Shown: piece after piece, positions 16,411-24,535 of the stretch
Layout of the letters: each line of letters opens with the position of its first letter
How positions within the stretch are numbered: the first letter of the stretch is position 1
NCBI RefSeq assembly: GCF_964065165.1
Contig: NZ_OZ061549.1
Location: forward strand, 1,550,001 to 1,614,000
Reading direction: 5' to 3'
DNA: 64,000 nt
Origin: Levilactobacillus yonginensis
GTDB taxonomy: Bacteria; Bacillota; Bacilli; Lactobacillales; Lactobacillaceae
Notes under the pieces: generated by a model
Database searches by the model: none
The model's input: the letters and a program-made list of their open reading frames with translations, nothing else
What the model was told of the DNA's origin: nothing
Program-made: the position numbers and the translations under genes

Positions 16411-16947
16411 ATGGCAAAAGAATTTAAAACACTTGATGACTTTTTAGGGACACACTTCATTTATACCTACGATAATGGTTGGGAATACGAATGGTACGCG
16501 AAGAACGACCATACCGTTGACTACCGGATCCACGGCGGCATGGTCGCCGGCCGTTGGGTCACCGACCAGGAAGCCAACATTGTGATGCTGGTTCCTGGTA
16601 TCTACAAAATTGCCTGGACCGAACCAACCGGGACGGACGTCGCTTTGGACTTCGTGCCCAACGAAGGCAAGTTAAATGGGACAATCTTCTTCCCTAAGTG
16701 GGTTCAAGACCATCCTGAAATCACGGTTACCTACCAAAACGAACACATTGACGTGATGGAAGCCGCTCGGGAAAAATATGCCACTTACCCTAAACTGGTC
16801 GTTCCTGAATTTGCTAAGATCACTTACATGGGTGATGCTGGCCAAAACAACGAAGACGTCATCAGTGAAGCCCCATATCCAAGTCTGCCCGACGACATTC
16901 GTGCTGGGAAATACTTTGACGAGAACTATCACCGGTTGAATCAGTAA
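16411..16947 (+). CDS. padA: Phenolic acid decarboxylase
   Basis: A 178-residue protein of normal length for the PAD/PDC family. It has the conserved segments [33 protein letters not shown] and [21 protein letters not shown]; the two Tyr of IYTYDNGW and the Glu near 64 belong to the known active site region. The enzyme removes CO2 from p-coumaric, caffeic and ferulic acid to give vinyl phenols and so detoxifies plant phenolics. It is cytoplasmic and monocistronic, with a strong PadR-controlled promoter and its own terminator. Confidence 0.95.
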   Translation: MAKEFKTLDDFLGTHFIYTYDNGWEYEWYAKNDHTVDYRIHGGMVAGRWVTDQEANIVMLVPGIYKIAWTEPTGTDVALDFVPNEGKLNGTIFFPKWVQDHPEITVTYQNEHIDVMEAAREKYATYPKLVVPEFAKITYMGDAGQNNEDVISEAPYPSLPDDIRAGKYFDENYHRLNQ

Positions 16948-16951
16948 TTAC

Positions 16952-17001
16952 AAGGGACGATTCACGTGCGCTAAGTAGCGGCGCGTGGACCGTCCCTTTT
17001 T
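16952..17001 (+). terminator. Terminator of the decarboxylase gene
   Basis: AAGGGACG / CGTCCCTT with an inner GCGC stem, followed by T5. Confidence 0.8.
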
Positions 17002-17021
17002 AGTTCATTACTTTTGCTGTT

Positions 17022-17155
17022 TTAATTAATATGATAATGCTCCCGAATGTGTTTTATCGCTTCTGAAGTCGTCATCCCAATCACCTCAGAGCCACTATGC
17101 CCTTCAAGGGGACTATCAGCGATTACACAACCTGGGAAACTTTTTGAAGGTTGAT
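17022..17155 (-). pseudogene. Possible C-terminal gene fragment
   Basis: On the minus strand a short open frame ending at 17022 reads like protein (CVIADSPLEGHSGSEVIGMT then TSEAIKHIREHYHIN and stop). It has no start codon or ribosome site and is closed by a stop upstream. It may be the tail of a deleted gene. The source family is not recognised. Confidence 0.3.
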
Positions 17156-17223
17156 TTCAAAATCCATTCTGGATTTAGCAGTATACTAAAGACACCTTCA
17201 CGTAGAAAGTAGGTTTGATACGA

Positions 17224-17679
17224 TTGGCAAATTACATTAAAGAAATTCGCGAATTAGTCGGCCATAAACCGTTGATTCTTAACGCTGCGGCCGGGGTCGC
17301 TACTAACGACCAGCATGAGGTTCTGCTTAACCTACGGACCGACACGCACAACTGGAGTCTCCCTGGTGGCTACCTCGAATACGGCGAGACGTTCGACCAA
17401 GCTATGGTCCGGGAGTACAAGGAAGACGCCGGTCTTGACGTCGAACTCGTCAAATCGCTGGGGATCTTCGATCAAGGATTCACCAAATACCCCAACGGTG
17501 ACGTCACCCAGGTCATTTCTCAACTGTACCTAGTCAAACCAGTCGGCGGCCACACGCTAGAAACAGCCACCGATGAGACCCTCGATCTGAAATACTTCTC
17601 GTTGGACGACCTGCCACCCCTGTTGAATCAACAGACTACTGATATGTTAGCAGCGGTTCAGGCTTACTTTGGGGACTAA
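17224..17679 (+). CDS. NUDIX hydrolase
   Basis: A protein of about 151 residues, starting at the TTG at 17224, ten bases after AAGTAGG. A TTG nine bases earlier is too close to the ribosome site. The NUDIX box is seen as GGYLEYGETFDQAMVREYKED, where the expected G-x5-E-x7-REUxEExGU ends in YKEDAGLDV, with Asp replacing one Glu. The N-terminal NYIKEIRELVGHKPLILNAA is typical of the lactobacillar group annotated as ADP-ribose or nucleotide pyrophosphatases. It stands alone with its own TATACT (about 17181) and a terminator. The substrate is unknown. Confidence 0.85.
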   Translation: MANYIKEIRELVGHKPLILNAAAGVATNDQHEVLLNLRTDTHNWSLPGGYLEYGETFDQAMVREYKEDAGLDVELVKSLGIFDQGFTKYPNGDVTQVISQLYLVKPVGGHTLETATDETLDLKYFSLDDLPPLLNQQTTDMLAAVQAYFGD

Positions 17680-17710
17680 TCATTCCAAATTCAAACAACA
17701 CTACTAAGTC

Positions 17711-17750
17711 AAAAAGAGCGCCCGTGGATGATAAATCCCAGGCGCTCTTC
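17711..17750. terminator. Bidirectional terminator between NUDIX and lepA-like genes
   Basis: AAGAGCGCC/GGCGCTCTT stem with A5 on one side, between two convergent genes. Confidence 0.8.
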
Positions 17751-17818
17751 CTAACCAAAATCTAATCATCCAGTAAAAGTCACTTGGATTTGTCAGAATT
17801 GTCCACTTAATTTAACGT

Positions 17819-19615
17819 CTAATTCTCTAAATCCAAAACCGCATTAAACACTTCCTGTGGTAAATCAATATCGCTGTGGGCGGCCTGCCGCTTGTTCACA
17901 CTTTGCCGCCGCAACAAGGCTTGCTTCTTAGCGGTACTACGCTTCTCTCCGTTAGCCGCGGCGTTCTTCCGTAACGGTGGCACGTCTACGCGGGACAGCG
18001 CCTTCCCTTCCACCACTCCCTGAACGGGCATGGGGTAAAGTTTACGTGGAATTACGAACTTCAATTTGTGGACTAGCTCCTGGGTCACCTTGGGCGCATC
18101 CTCCCGGTGAACCACAAAAGATAAGGCGTCTACTTTGGCGTAGTTGACGTGGACCTCAATCTTGACCACGTCAGCAATATCATAGCCTGCCAGCGCTGTC
18201 GTCAACGTGGCATAACCGTGGGACACCGACTTCAGCGCGTTGAAGAAATCATAAGCAATTTCCGCGAACGGTAGTTGGTAGACCAGGACCACCAGGTCAC
18301 CCTGATTGCGCATATCCTGGAGCTCACCGCGATGTTGAGTCGCCAACTTCATGACGTCGCTCAAACTGTCACTAGTAGTTGTAATGGTCGCGGTGGCTAA
18401 CGGTTCCTCCACGAAATCAATCTGCGAATAGTCTGGGAACTTAATTGGGTTATTCACCACCACGGGTTCCACTGCATTTTTCAAATGCACCCGATACGTG
18501 ACGTTGGGCGCTGTTGTCAGAACGTCCAACCCGTACTCATCGTGCAGGCGTTCGCGAATAATCTGCAGGTGGAATATGCCTAAGAACCCACAACGGAAAC
18601 CAGCTCCCAAAGCGTCCGAACTTTCTGGCCGGTAATGAAACGACGTATCGTTCAAGGCCAATTTTTCGACGGCCAGTTGCAGATCGTGGTAGTGGTCCCC
18701 CTGTGGATAGAATCCCGCGAAGACCATGGATTGCGATGGTTCATAACCCGGTAAAGCGGTCGCAGTGGGATTGGCGCTAGTCGTCAACGTATCCCCTACG
18801 CGCAAAGCTTGCGGATCCTTTAACCCGGTCACCACGTAACCAACATCGCCAGACCGCAACTGTTTAGTAGCCACCCGTTGCGGGGCAAAAATGCCGATTT
18901 CGTTCGCAGTGACTGCCTGACCATTCGCCATCAACGTTAGCTTATCGTTGGCGTTCAACACACCATCGACCAGCCGGACGTAAGCAATAATCCCTTTAAA
19001 AGCATCGTACTGAGAGTCAAAGACCAACGCTTTTAGTGGCTGCTGCTCATCACCCACTGGCGCTGAAATCCGCGTGTGAATGGCCTCCATGACGTCATGA
19101 ACGTTGAGCCCCGTCTTAGCGGATATTTTCAGCATTTCTCCGTCCATAAAGTCTGGTGACAGCGCCCGAATCTGCTCGGCGGTCCGGTCAACGTCGGCTG
19201 CAGCCGCATCAATCTTATTAATGACGGGAATCACAGTCAGATGATTTTCCTCAGCTAAGCGCAAGTTAGCCACCGTTTGGGCCTGAACACCCTGAGTGGC
19301 GTCGACCAGCAACAGCGCACCGTCACTGGCGGCCAGGCTCTTAGAGACTTCATAGGTAAAGTCGACGTGCCCCGGGGTATCGATAAAGTTGTACGCGTAC
19401 TCCTGACCATCGTCGGCCTGGTAATAGTTCCGCACGGTTCGCGACTTAACGGTCACCCCGTGAGCCTGTTCAACCTGCAGGTCATCCAGCAACTGGGCCT
19501 TACTTTCGCGGTCACTGACAGTCTGAGTCTGTTCCATGATGCGGTCGGCCAGGGTCGATTTACCATGGTCGATGTGGGCAATGATAGCAAAATTACGAAC
19601 GTTAGATTGTTCCAT
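17819..19615 (-). CDS. Divergent LepA (EF4) paralog, translational GTPase
   Basis: The start is the ATG at 19615 behind AGGAGG; the 598-residue length is normal for LepA. GTPase motifs are intact: G1 AHIDHGKSTLADRIM, G3 DTPGHVDFTYEV, G4 NKID and G5 SAKTG, followed by GFRCGFLGIFHLQII. Two parts differ from standard LepA. The switch-I region reads VEQAHGVTVKSR instead of the usual ERERGITIK. The C-terminal tail lacks the YGGD...RK...KQK...GKKRMK block and has RKNAAANGEKRSTAKKQALL. This points to a second, specialised LepA rather than the housekeeping copy. It is transcribed with an upstream TetR gene that overlaps it by 14 bases, so it is probably induced by a small ligand or stress. Confidence 0.85.
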   Translation of the reverse strand: MEQSNVRNFAIIAHIDHGKSTLADRIMEQTQTVSDRESKAQLLDDLQVEQAHGVTVKSRTVRNYYQADDGQEYAYNFIDTPGHVDFTYEVSKSLAASDGALLLVDATQGVQAQTVANLRLAEENHLTVIPVINKIDAAAADVDRTAEQIRALSPDFMDGEMLKISAKTGLNVHDVMEAIHTRISAPVGDEQQPLKALVFDSQYDAFKGIIAYVRLVDGVLNANDKLTLMANGQAVTANEIGIFAPQRVATKQLRSGDVGYVVTGLKDPQALRVGDTLTTSANPTATALPGYEPSQSMVFAGFYPQGDHYHDLQLAVEKLALNDTSFHYRPESSDALGAGFRCGFLGIFHLQIIRERLHDEYGLDVLTTAPNVTYRVHLKNAVEPVVVNNPIKFPDYSQIDFVEEPLATATITTTSDSLSDVMKLATQHRGELQDMRNQGDLVVLVYQLPFAEIAYDFFNALKSVSHGYATLTTALAGYDIADVVKIEVHVNYAKVDALSFVVHREDAPKVTQELVHKLKFVIPRKLYPMPVQGVVEGKALSRVDVPPLRKNAAANGEKRSTAKKQALLRRQSVNKRQAAHSDIDLPQEVFNAVLDLEN

Positions 19616-20267
19616 GAATTTCCTCCTGAAAGATGCCGTCAAGGTAATAGCCAAAGGTGCGGCAAGCCTCGGCTTCGAGATTGATTTGAAAGGCGGGAAA
19701 AGCCGCCGTCAGCGTCGTGTGATTAAACTGGTCAAGACCAGCCAGGTTCATGAGGCCACTGATAATGGCACTCTGAATCACGAAAAGGTGCGTGGCGGTT
19801 TCCACTGATAGACCAGGAACTTGCTGCGCCAAAACGGCCCCTAACTGGGTATTCACGGTATAGAGGGCTTGACGATCCTGCTCTGTGCGCTGGCGGTCGG
19901 CGTGGGCCTCTAATACTGGGCCCCGCAAGGCGTTCAGCCGAACCAGCGTGCTGTGGTCATTAATCAGCGTCCGGGTCTCAGCCAACAGCCGCGCTTTGAG
20001 CGCCGCTGGCGTGCGCACGGGCTGAACGACGAACTTTTGCGTAAGGTCTGTCAGATACAGACGATACCCCGTCAGTAGGCCCGTCATAAAGATGCTTTCC
20101 TTAGTCTGATAGTAGTTAAAGAGCGTTCCCTTAGCGACCCCCGCCGTCTCAGCCAGCTGGGTCATCGAGATATCATTGAAGCTATACTGAGAAAACAGTT
20201 GCCAGGCAGCGGTCGCAATTTGTTGGGCCTTAGCAGACTTTTGGTCCCGGCTTAAAACGTTAACCAC
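19602..20267 (-). CDS. TetR-family regulator of the lepA-like gene
   Basis: A frame beginning at an ATG at 20303 is open, but the GTG at 20267 is preceded by AGGAAGAAGGA, and a perfect inverted repeat covers 20286-20306, so the GTG is chosen (about 222 residues). The N-terminal HTH is ISMTQLAETAGVAKGTLFNYYQTKE. The C-terminal ligand domain is helical and variable. Its stop lies inside the start of the lepA-like gene (14-base overlap), showing translational coupling. It most likely represses its own operon through the inverted repeat. Confidence 0.85.
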   Translation of the reverse strand: MVNVLSRDQKSAKAQQIATAAWQLFSQYSFNDISMTQLAETAGVAKGTLFNYYQTKESIFMTGLLTGYRLYLTDLTQKFVVQPVRTPAALKARLLAETRTLINDHSTLVRLNALRGPVLEAHADRQRTEQDRQALYTVNTQLGAVLAQQVPGLSVETATHLFVIQSAIISGLMNLAGLDQFNHTTLTAAFPAFQINLEAEACRTFGYYLDGIFQEEIHGTI

Positions 20268-20285
20268 ACAGAATTCCTTCTTCCT

Positions 20286-20347
20286 AAAATGACCATCAGT
20301 CATTTTTCAATCTTGTTATCGTAAACCTCTCGTCCACAACTTGTCAA
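20286..20347 (-). promoter_or_regulatory. Promoter and operator of the tetR-lepA-like operon
   Basis: TTGACA on the minus strand (20342-20347) stands 17-18 bp before TACGAT. The perfect inverted repeat AAAATGAC-CATCA-GTCATTTT (20286-20306) lies between the promoter and the chosen GTG start. It fits a TetR operator for autoregulation. Confidence 0.65.
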
Positions 20348-20389
20348 TTAATTTGTGAAAATAGTTATTCCACTTACCTTCTATTAGCG

Positions 20390-20395
20390 TATAAT
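20390..20395 (+). promoter_or_regulatory. -10 box of the zinc-ribbon operon
   Basis: A perfect TATAAT with a weak TTCCAC-like -35. The transcript would have a leader of about 180 bases before the first zinc-ribbon gene. Confidence 0.5.
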
Positions 20396-20500
20396 GACAA
20401 TATGGTAAAAACTTAATATTTAGGTCGTGTGTGATGCGCAACTTTTTCAATTTTTGTGCATTTAATACCATACATAATTATCACGTCATTTATTCAAACC

Positions 20501-20552
20501 GGCTTCAGCTAACGCGAAGGGTTATCATGAACGCGGAGCTAGAGCCTTTTTT
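20501..20552 (+). promoter_or_regulatory. Leader hairpin with U run (attenuator-like) before zinc-ribbon operon
   Basis: GGCT-AGCT-GCG (from 20501) pairs with CGC-AGCT-AGCC (to 20546) and is followed by six T. It has the form of an intrinsic terminator 30 bases upstream of the first start codon. No known riboswitch aptamer is recognised in 20400-20500. Confidence 0.5.
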
Positions 20553-20582
20553 CGTACCTACCCACTTTTAAGGAGAGAAATT

Positions 20583-21740
20583 ATGAAGAAATGTCCTAAT
20601 TGTCACCAAGAAGTCGCAGCCGACAGCATTTTCTGTGAACATTGTGGCTACGACCTGCGCCAGGCAACCACCAAATCTGCTGCTCAGCCCAAGTCCAAGG
20701 CAAAACGACTGGGACGCCGGCGGAAGAATTCTGCTGCAAAACCTGGTAAGCAACCGAAGTCCAAGTGGTTCAAGCGTAGCGTCTGGGCCATCATTGGCAT
20801 TGCAGTCATTATTGTCATCGTCCTAGGCGCCTCGTTCTACAACAAACAGGCCGGCAAAGACAAGCAGATTGCCAACATCACTGATATGATCAGCGATAAC
20901 CAAAGCAACGACCTCGCCAAACTGTTGGTTAGTGATAATCCTAACCTAAAAATCACGGGTGACACCGTTCAACCCCTGTTGACCTATGCACGCACCCATC
21001 AGGACTACGTCACCAACATGCGGACGGACCTGCAAAAGAACGGGCAATCTGCTGATCACACGTTTACCCTGATCAAGTCGGGTCACACGATGTTGTTCTT
21101 CCCCGTCTACAAATTGAAGGTCACCACCATGCATCCCACCATTTCTACTAACGTCGCCAACGCCACGATTACAGCGAACGGCGATGCCCTGGCCACGTCC
21201 AAAAATGACCACTACAGCTACAAGGCGGGCCCACTGTTTCCTGGTCACTATACGTTTAAACTTTCTGGCAGCCAGTCCAACAAGAGCGTCAAAGTCAACC
21301 TGATTTCTAGCAGTGACACAACTAAGGACGTTAACCTGAGTGTGAAGACTGCCAAGGCTGGCAAGGACACTACCAACAATACCAATGACGATTCAACTGG
21401 TGCCACAACCACGGCTAACGACGACAACAACTCTGGTACCAACACCCACGATTCAGATGGCGATGACCAGGGCAACGGGCGCACATACTCGGACTACGAC
21501 GACCTATCTTCCGATGGTCAAGATGCCGTTGATCAAATTTACCAAGCTACCGACTACATGGACGACATCGATGACTACGATTACACCACCACGCAGGCCC
21601 ATGACAACGTTATCCAAGTTAAAGTTTACGACGATGATGACGGTGACCACATGGACACGTTCCGCTACGACAATGCAAACGACATCCTCGCTATCTACAA
21701 CTCTGATACCGGCCTCTTCGACGAAGTTACTGACCGTTAA
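20583..21740 (+). CDS. Zinc-ribbon membrane protein 1, TcaA/YvbJ-like
   Basis: A 385-residue protein. The N-terminal zinc ribbon is CPNCHQEVAADSIFCEHCGY (two CxxC knuckles), followed by a basic linker (about 28-65), one membrane helix (WAIIGIAVIIVIVLGASFY, about 68-88), an extracellular part with TcaA-like domains (88-250), a Thr/Asp/Asn-rich linker (about 255-305) and a short acidic C-terminal domain. This is the plan of TcaA/YvbJ proteins, where the cytoplasmic ribbon may bind a partner and the outside part acts at the envelope. It is the first of five consecutive zinc-ribbon genes. Residues 108-235 align with the third gene of the operon, so the two are paralogs. Confidence 0.75.
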   Translation: MKKCPNCHQEVAADSIFCEHCGYDLRQATTKSAAQPKSKAKRLGRRRKNSAAKPGKQPKSKWFKRSVWAIIGIAVIIVIVLGASFYNKQAGKDKQIANITDMISDNQSNDLAKLLVSDNPNLKITGDTVQPLLTYARTHQDYVTNMRTDLQKNGQSADHTFTLIKSGHTMLFFPVYKLKVTTMHPTISTNVANATITANGDALATSKNDHYSYKAGPLFPGHYTFKLSGSQSNKSVKVNLISSSDTTKDVNLSVKTAKAGKDTTNNTNDDSTGATTTANDDNNSGTNTHDSDGDDQGNGRTYSDYDDLSSDGQDAVDQIYQATDYMDDIDDYDYTTTQAHDNVIQVKVYDDDDGDHMDTFRYDNANDILAIYNSDTGLFDEVTDR

Positions 21741-21770
21741 AATCCTACCCCCGAAAGGAAGATTCTCCCA

Positions 21771-22211
21771 ATGAAACAGACTTACTACCGTATTTGCTCC
21801 AACTGTGGCAACCAAAATAGTGCCGACGCCAACTTTTGCCTCAAGTGTGGGACCACGCTGACCACAGCTGACGACTACGCCATGATTCCCCATGCCGCCG
21901 ACCAATCGTTTCCACTCTTTGACTTGGAACTGACGCCCGACGAAGTGGCTCAGACCAAAACCTTTATCATTACCAAAGACACCGAAATTCCGACGGGCTA
22001 CCGAACCGTTGGCATGATTTTCGCCGAAAGTGACGTTGCTCCCCGGGCCGGCGCTAAGGCTGCTTGGGAGGACATGATGAAGCACCTCTACGCCCTACTC
22101 TTAGCCAAGGGTTACGCCGGTGCTGCTCGCATCACCATTCAGGCCGAACCCATGTCTCCTGGCCAACTTTGCCTGTATGGCGAAGCTTTAGTTCACGATT
22201 CCCAACACTAA
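21771..22211 (+). CDS. Zinc-ribbon soluble protein 2
   Basis: A 146-residue protein with an N-terminal zinc ribbon (CSNCGNQNSADANFCLKCGT) and no membrane helix. The rest (about 50-140) reads TKDTEIPTGYRTVGMIFAES then GAKAAWEDMMKHLYALLLAK, which loosely recalls YbjQ/UPF0145-type small domains in which a promise of pentamer formation is known. That resemblance is weak. It is the only soluble member of the five-gene set, and may bridge the cytoplasmic ribbons of the others. It starts 30 bases after the first gene with AAAGGAAG upstream. Confidence 0.65.
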   Translation: MKQTYYRICSNCGNQNSADANFCLKCGTTLTTADDYAMIPHAADQSFPLFDLELTPDEVAQTKTFIITKDTEIPTGYRTVGMIFAESDVAPRAGAKAAWEDMMKHLYALLLAKGYAGAARITIQAEPMSPGQLCLYGEALVHDSQH

Positions 22212-22228
22212 TTCTGGAGGTTTAATCC

Positions 22229-23704
22229 ATGCATTTAACACCGTTCATGGCTCCCGCGGATAATCAACCCGGCGGCCAATCACATTTCTGTCCCAATTGT
22301 GGCCAGCCCGTTGACCCAACGGACACCTTCTGCCAAAACTGCGGGTACAACCTCAATACTGGCCAGGCCTCAGTCGACCAGCCAACGACGCCCGTTCAAC
22401 CGACGCAAACTGCTGCCGCTACGACGAAGCCTGCCCGGGTACGCAAGCCCCACAAACCGTGGGATAAGAAAAAGAAGCTCAAATGGGGCGGCATTGCCAT
22501 CGCCGTTGTAGCAATTGCCGGCTTCTTCATCTGGGGTGGCACCCACTACTCCCGCTCGGCCACGTTAGACCGAACCATCAGCCACATCAAGAGTGGTAAG
22601 AACATGGCGCCCTACTTCACCACCGCCAGCTCAGATTTGAAACTGTCTAATCAGACGTTACTGCCCGTGAACCGCTATTACAGCGACCACGGCCAAGCAC
22701 TGAGCGACTTGAAGTCTGCCTTGAACAGTAACGGCCGCAGTGATGATGGCACCATGACTTTTGAAAAGAGCGGCCACCATTTTCTGATTTTCCCCCGCTA
22801 CAAAATCAACGTTAGTCCGGTCTATCCAACCGTTAAAACCAACCACTCTGGCAACGTCATCAAGCTGGATGGCAAGAAAATTGCCACGGCTAGCGTTGAC
22901 GGCTACACCAAGAAATTAGACGCCATGGTTCCCGGTGAATACCACCTGGAAGCCTCTGGTACGGTAGGTGGCCACAAACTGGCTAACAGTAGCGACTACC
23001 ACATCACCACCAGTAAGACCTACAACCTGGAACTGAAGACGATTTCCCTGTCATTTAACACCGTTCCCGGCTCTGCCATCTACTTAAATGGCAAGAAGCT
23101 TGGGACCGCGGATAGTAACGGTTCCTACAGTCTGAAGGATGAACCTTGGACTTCTGATATGGCCGTTTACGCGCAATACGCTTCGACCGCTGGTAAAGCA
23201 ACGACCAACACGGTCAAGCTAAGCGACAGCGATGATCAAGGCAGCGTCGACCTGAAGTATCCTGACGTCATTTCCAACAGTGACGCTGATGACTTCATTA
23301 GCAACTTATTCGTAGCCGTTGACGGAATCACCCTTGAAGGTGATATGAGCGATGCTACTGACAGTGACGACAACGACTTGGCTGACTTCTTCACTAACGG
23401 TAGTGGTAACTCCGATTACTCTGAGTTAGTCTCCATGGCCAAGGGGTACGCCAACGATGCCGACGTCGACTCTACCGATATGACCACCACCATTAAGGAC
23501 GTTAAACCTGGTCCAAATGGCACGAGCCTCGTCACATATAACGTGAAGTACGGTTTCTGGTTAGAGGACGCCGACTACACCCACGTTCAGGTCTTGCAAT
23601 ACACCGCAACTGTTAAGGATTCTAACGGTTCCAACTTGGGCTACGTCATTTCCTCTATCGGGCCTGCAACCAAGATCAGCGACTACCATGACAACGACGA
23701 TTAG
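22229..23704 (+). CDS. Zinc-ribbon membrane protein 3, TcaA/YvbJ-like
   Basis: A 491-residue protein. The zinc ribbon CPNCGQPVDPTDTFCQNCGY lies at about 25-44, followed by a Pro/Thr/Gln linker, a basic stretch, one membrane helix (WGGIAIAVVAIAGFFIWGG, about 90-108) and an extracellular region with TcaA-like repeats. A PEGA-like turn is seen in FNTVPGSAIYLNGKKLGTAD (about 275-295). The C-terminal part is Asp/Ser-rich. Residues 130-250 match the first gene of the operon (NSNGRSDDGTMTFEKSGHHF versus QKNGQSADHTFTLIKSGHTM). A cell-envelope sensing or shaping role is likely by analogy with TcaA; no enzyme motif is seen. Confidence 0.75.
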   Translation: MHLTPFMAPADNQPGGQSHFCPNCGQPVDPTDTFCQNCGYNLNTGQASVDQPTTPVQPTQTAAATTKPARVRKPHKPWDKKKKLKWGGIAIAVVAIAGFFIWGGTHYSRSATLDRTISHIKSGKNMAPYFTTASSDLKLSNQTLLPVNRYYSDHGQALSDLKSALNSNGRSDDGTMTFEKSGHHFLIFPRYKINVSPVYPTVKTNHSGNVIKLDGKKIATASVDGYTKKLDAMVPGEYHLEASGTVGGHKLANSSDYHITTSKTYNLELKTISLSFNTVPGSAIYLNGKKLGTADSNGSYSLKDEPWTSDMAVYAQYASTAGKATTNTVKLSDSDDQGSVDLKYPDVISNSDADDFISNLFVAVDGITLEGDMSDATDSDDNDLADFFTNGSGNSDYSELVSMAKGYANDADVDSTDMTTTIKDVKPGPNGTSLVTYNVKYGFWLEDADYTHVQVLQYTATVKDSNGSNLGYVISSIGPATKISDYHDNDD

Positions 23705-23725
23705 CACTTATTCAGGAGGCCACGC

Positions 23726-24520
23726 ATGAACGAACCACAAAAATTCTGTCCCAACTGTGGCCACGCGCTACACGCGGACACACAGTTTTGCCCGCAATGT
23801 GGGTATGCCTTAAGCGGCAATACACCCGCAACCGACATCCCCGTAGAGCCAGAAACAACACCAACAGCCACGCGGATGGCGTCCACAACGACGCCCGCCG
23901 CAACGAACTTTATATCCTGGTGGTGGACTTCTTTGAAACGGCCGGGACAACCAGTCGCTGGAAGCACCAGCCTATTTGGTATTTTAAACCTAGTCCTGAT
24001 GGTCATTATTAACACGGCCATGATTACCTCAATGGATAATCGCTACCTTCATTGGTTTAGTGACTATCCAGCGTATCTCAAGCGAATTCCAGGTCTCACG
24101 CTACGCTTTTCAGCGATTACCGCCCTTTCAGAGGGGCTGATCGTCCTCGTTGCCGTAGCTATTGGCTTCGGCGTGCGGCGGCTATTAGATCGTGACCAAA
24201 CCTCCAACAATTTTCTCGAATACGTAAACCAGTTTGGACATACAGCAACTCCTGCAGTAGTCGTCAGTGTTCTGATGCTGCTGATCAGCTTCTTTCAAGA
24301 TGGGTCTTACGGAACTTTTATTAATGCGAGTCGGTCCCTCTTGGTTCCTGGTTTTCTGCTCCTAAACGGCTGCTTCATCTACAGTCTGGTTCACAATATC
24401 AAGACACCCCGCTTTGATAAGCTCTACGCCGCTTTGCTGGGGCAGATTGTTTTAGGGCTGGGCATCACGATCCTAGTAAATCTGTTAAATGCTCTGCGTC
24501 TGTTCCCATTCACGCTTTAG
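23726..24520 (+). CDS. Zinc-ribbon polytopic membrane protein 4
   Basis: A 264-residue protein with zinc ribbon CPNCGHALHADTQFCPQCGY at 9-28, a Thr/Pro linker, and about five membrane helices between 85 and 262 (for example LFGILNLVLMVIINTAMI and IVLGLGITILVNLLNALRLF). The block NFISWWWTSLKRPGQPVAGS before the first helix is closely repeated in the next gene (NYFSWWWESFKHPLSPVENA), so the two are tandem paralogs. They are transcribed together and probably associate in the membrane. The family looks like the lactobacillar zinc-ribbon/YIP1-like membrane proteins; no activity is known. Confidence 0.7.
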   Translation: MNEPQKFCPNCGHALHADTQFCPQCGYALSGNTPATDIPVEPETTPTATRMASTTTPAATNFISWWWTSLKRPGQPVAGSTSLFGILNLVLMVIINTAMITSMDNRYLHWFSDYPAYLKRIPGLTLRFSAITALSEGLIVLVAVAIGFGVRRLLDRDQTSNNFLEYVNQFGHTATPAVVVSVLMLLISFFQDGSYGTFINASRSLLVPGFLLLNGCFIYSLVHNIKTPRFDKLYAALLGQIVLGLGITILVNLLNALRLFPFTL

Positions 24521-24535
24521 GAAAGGAGTCCACCA

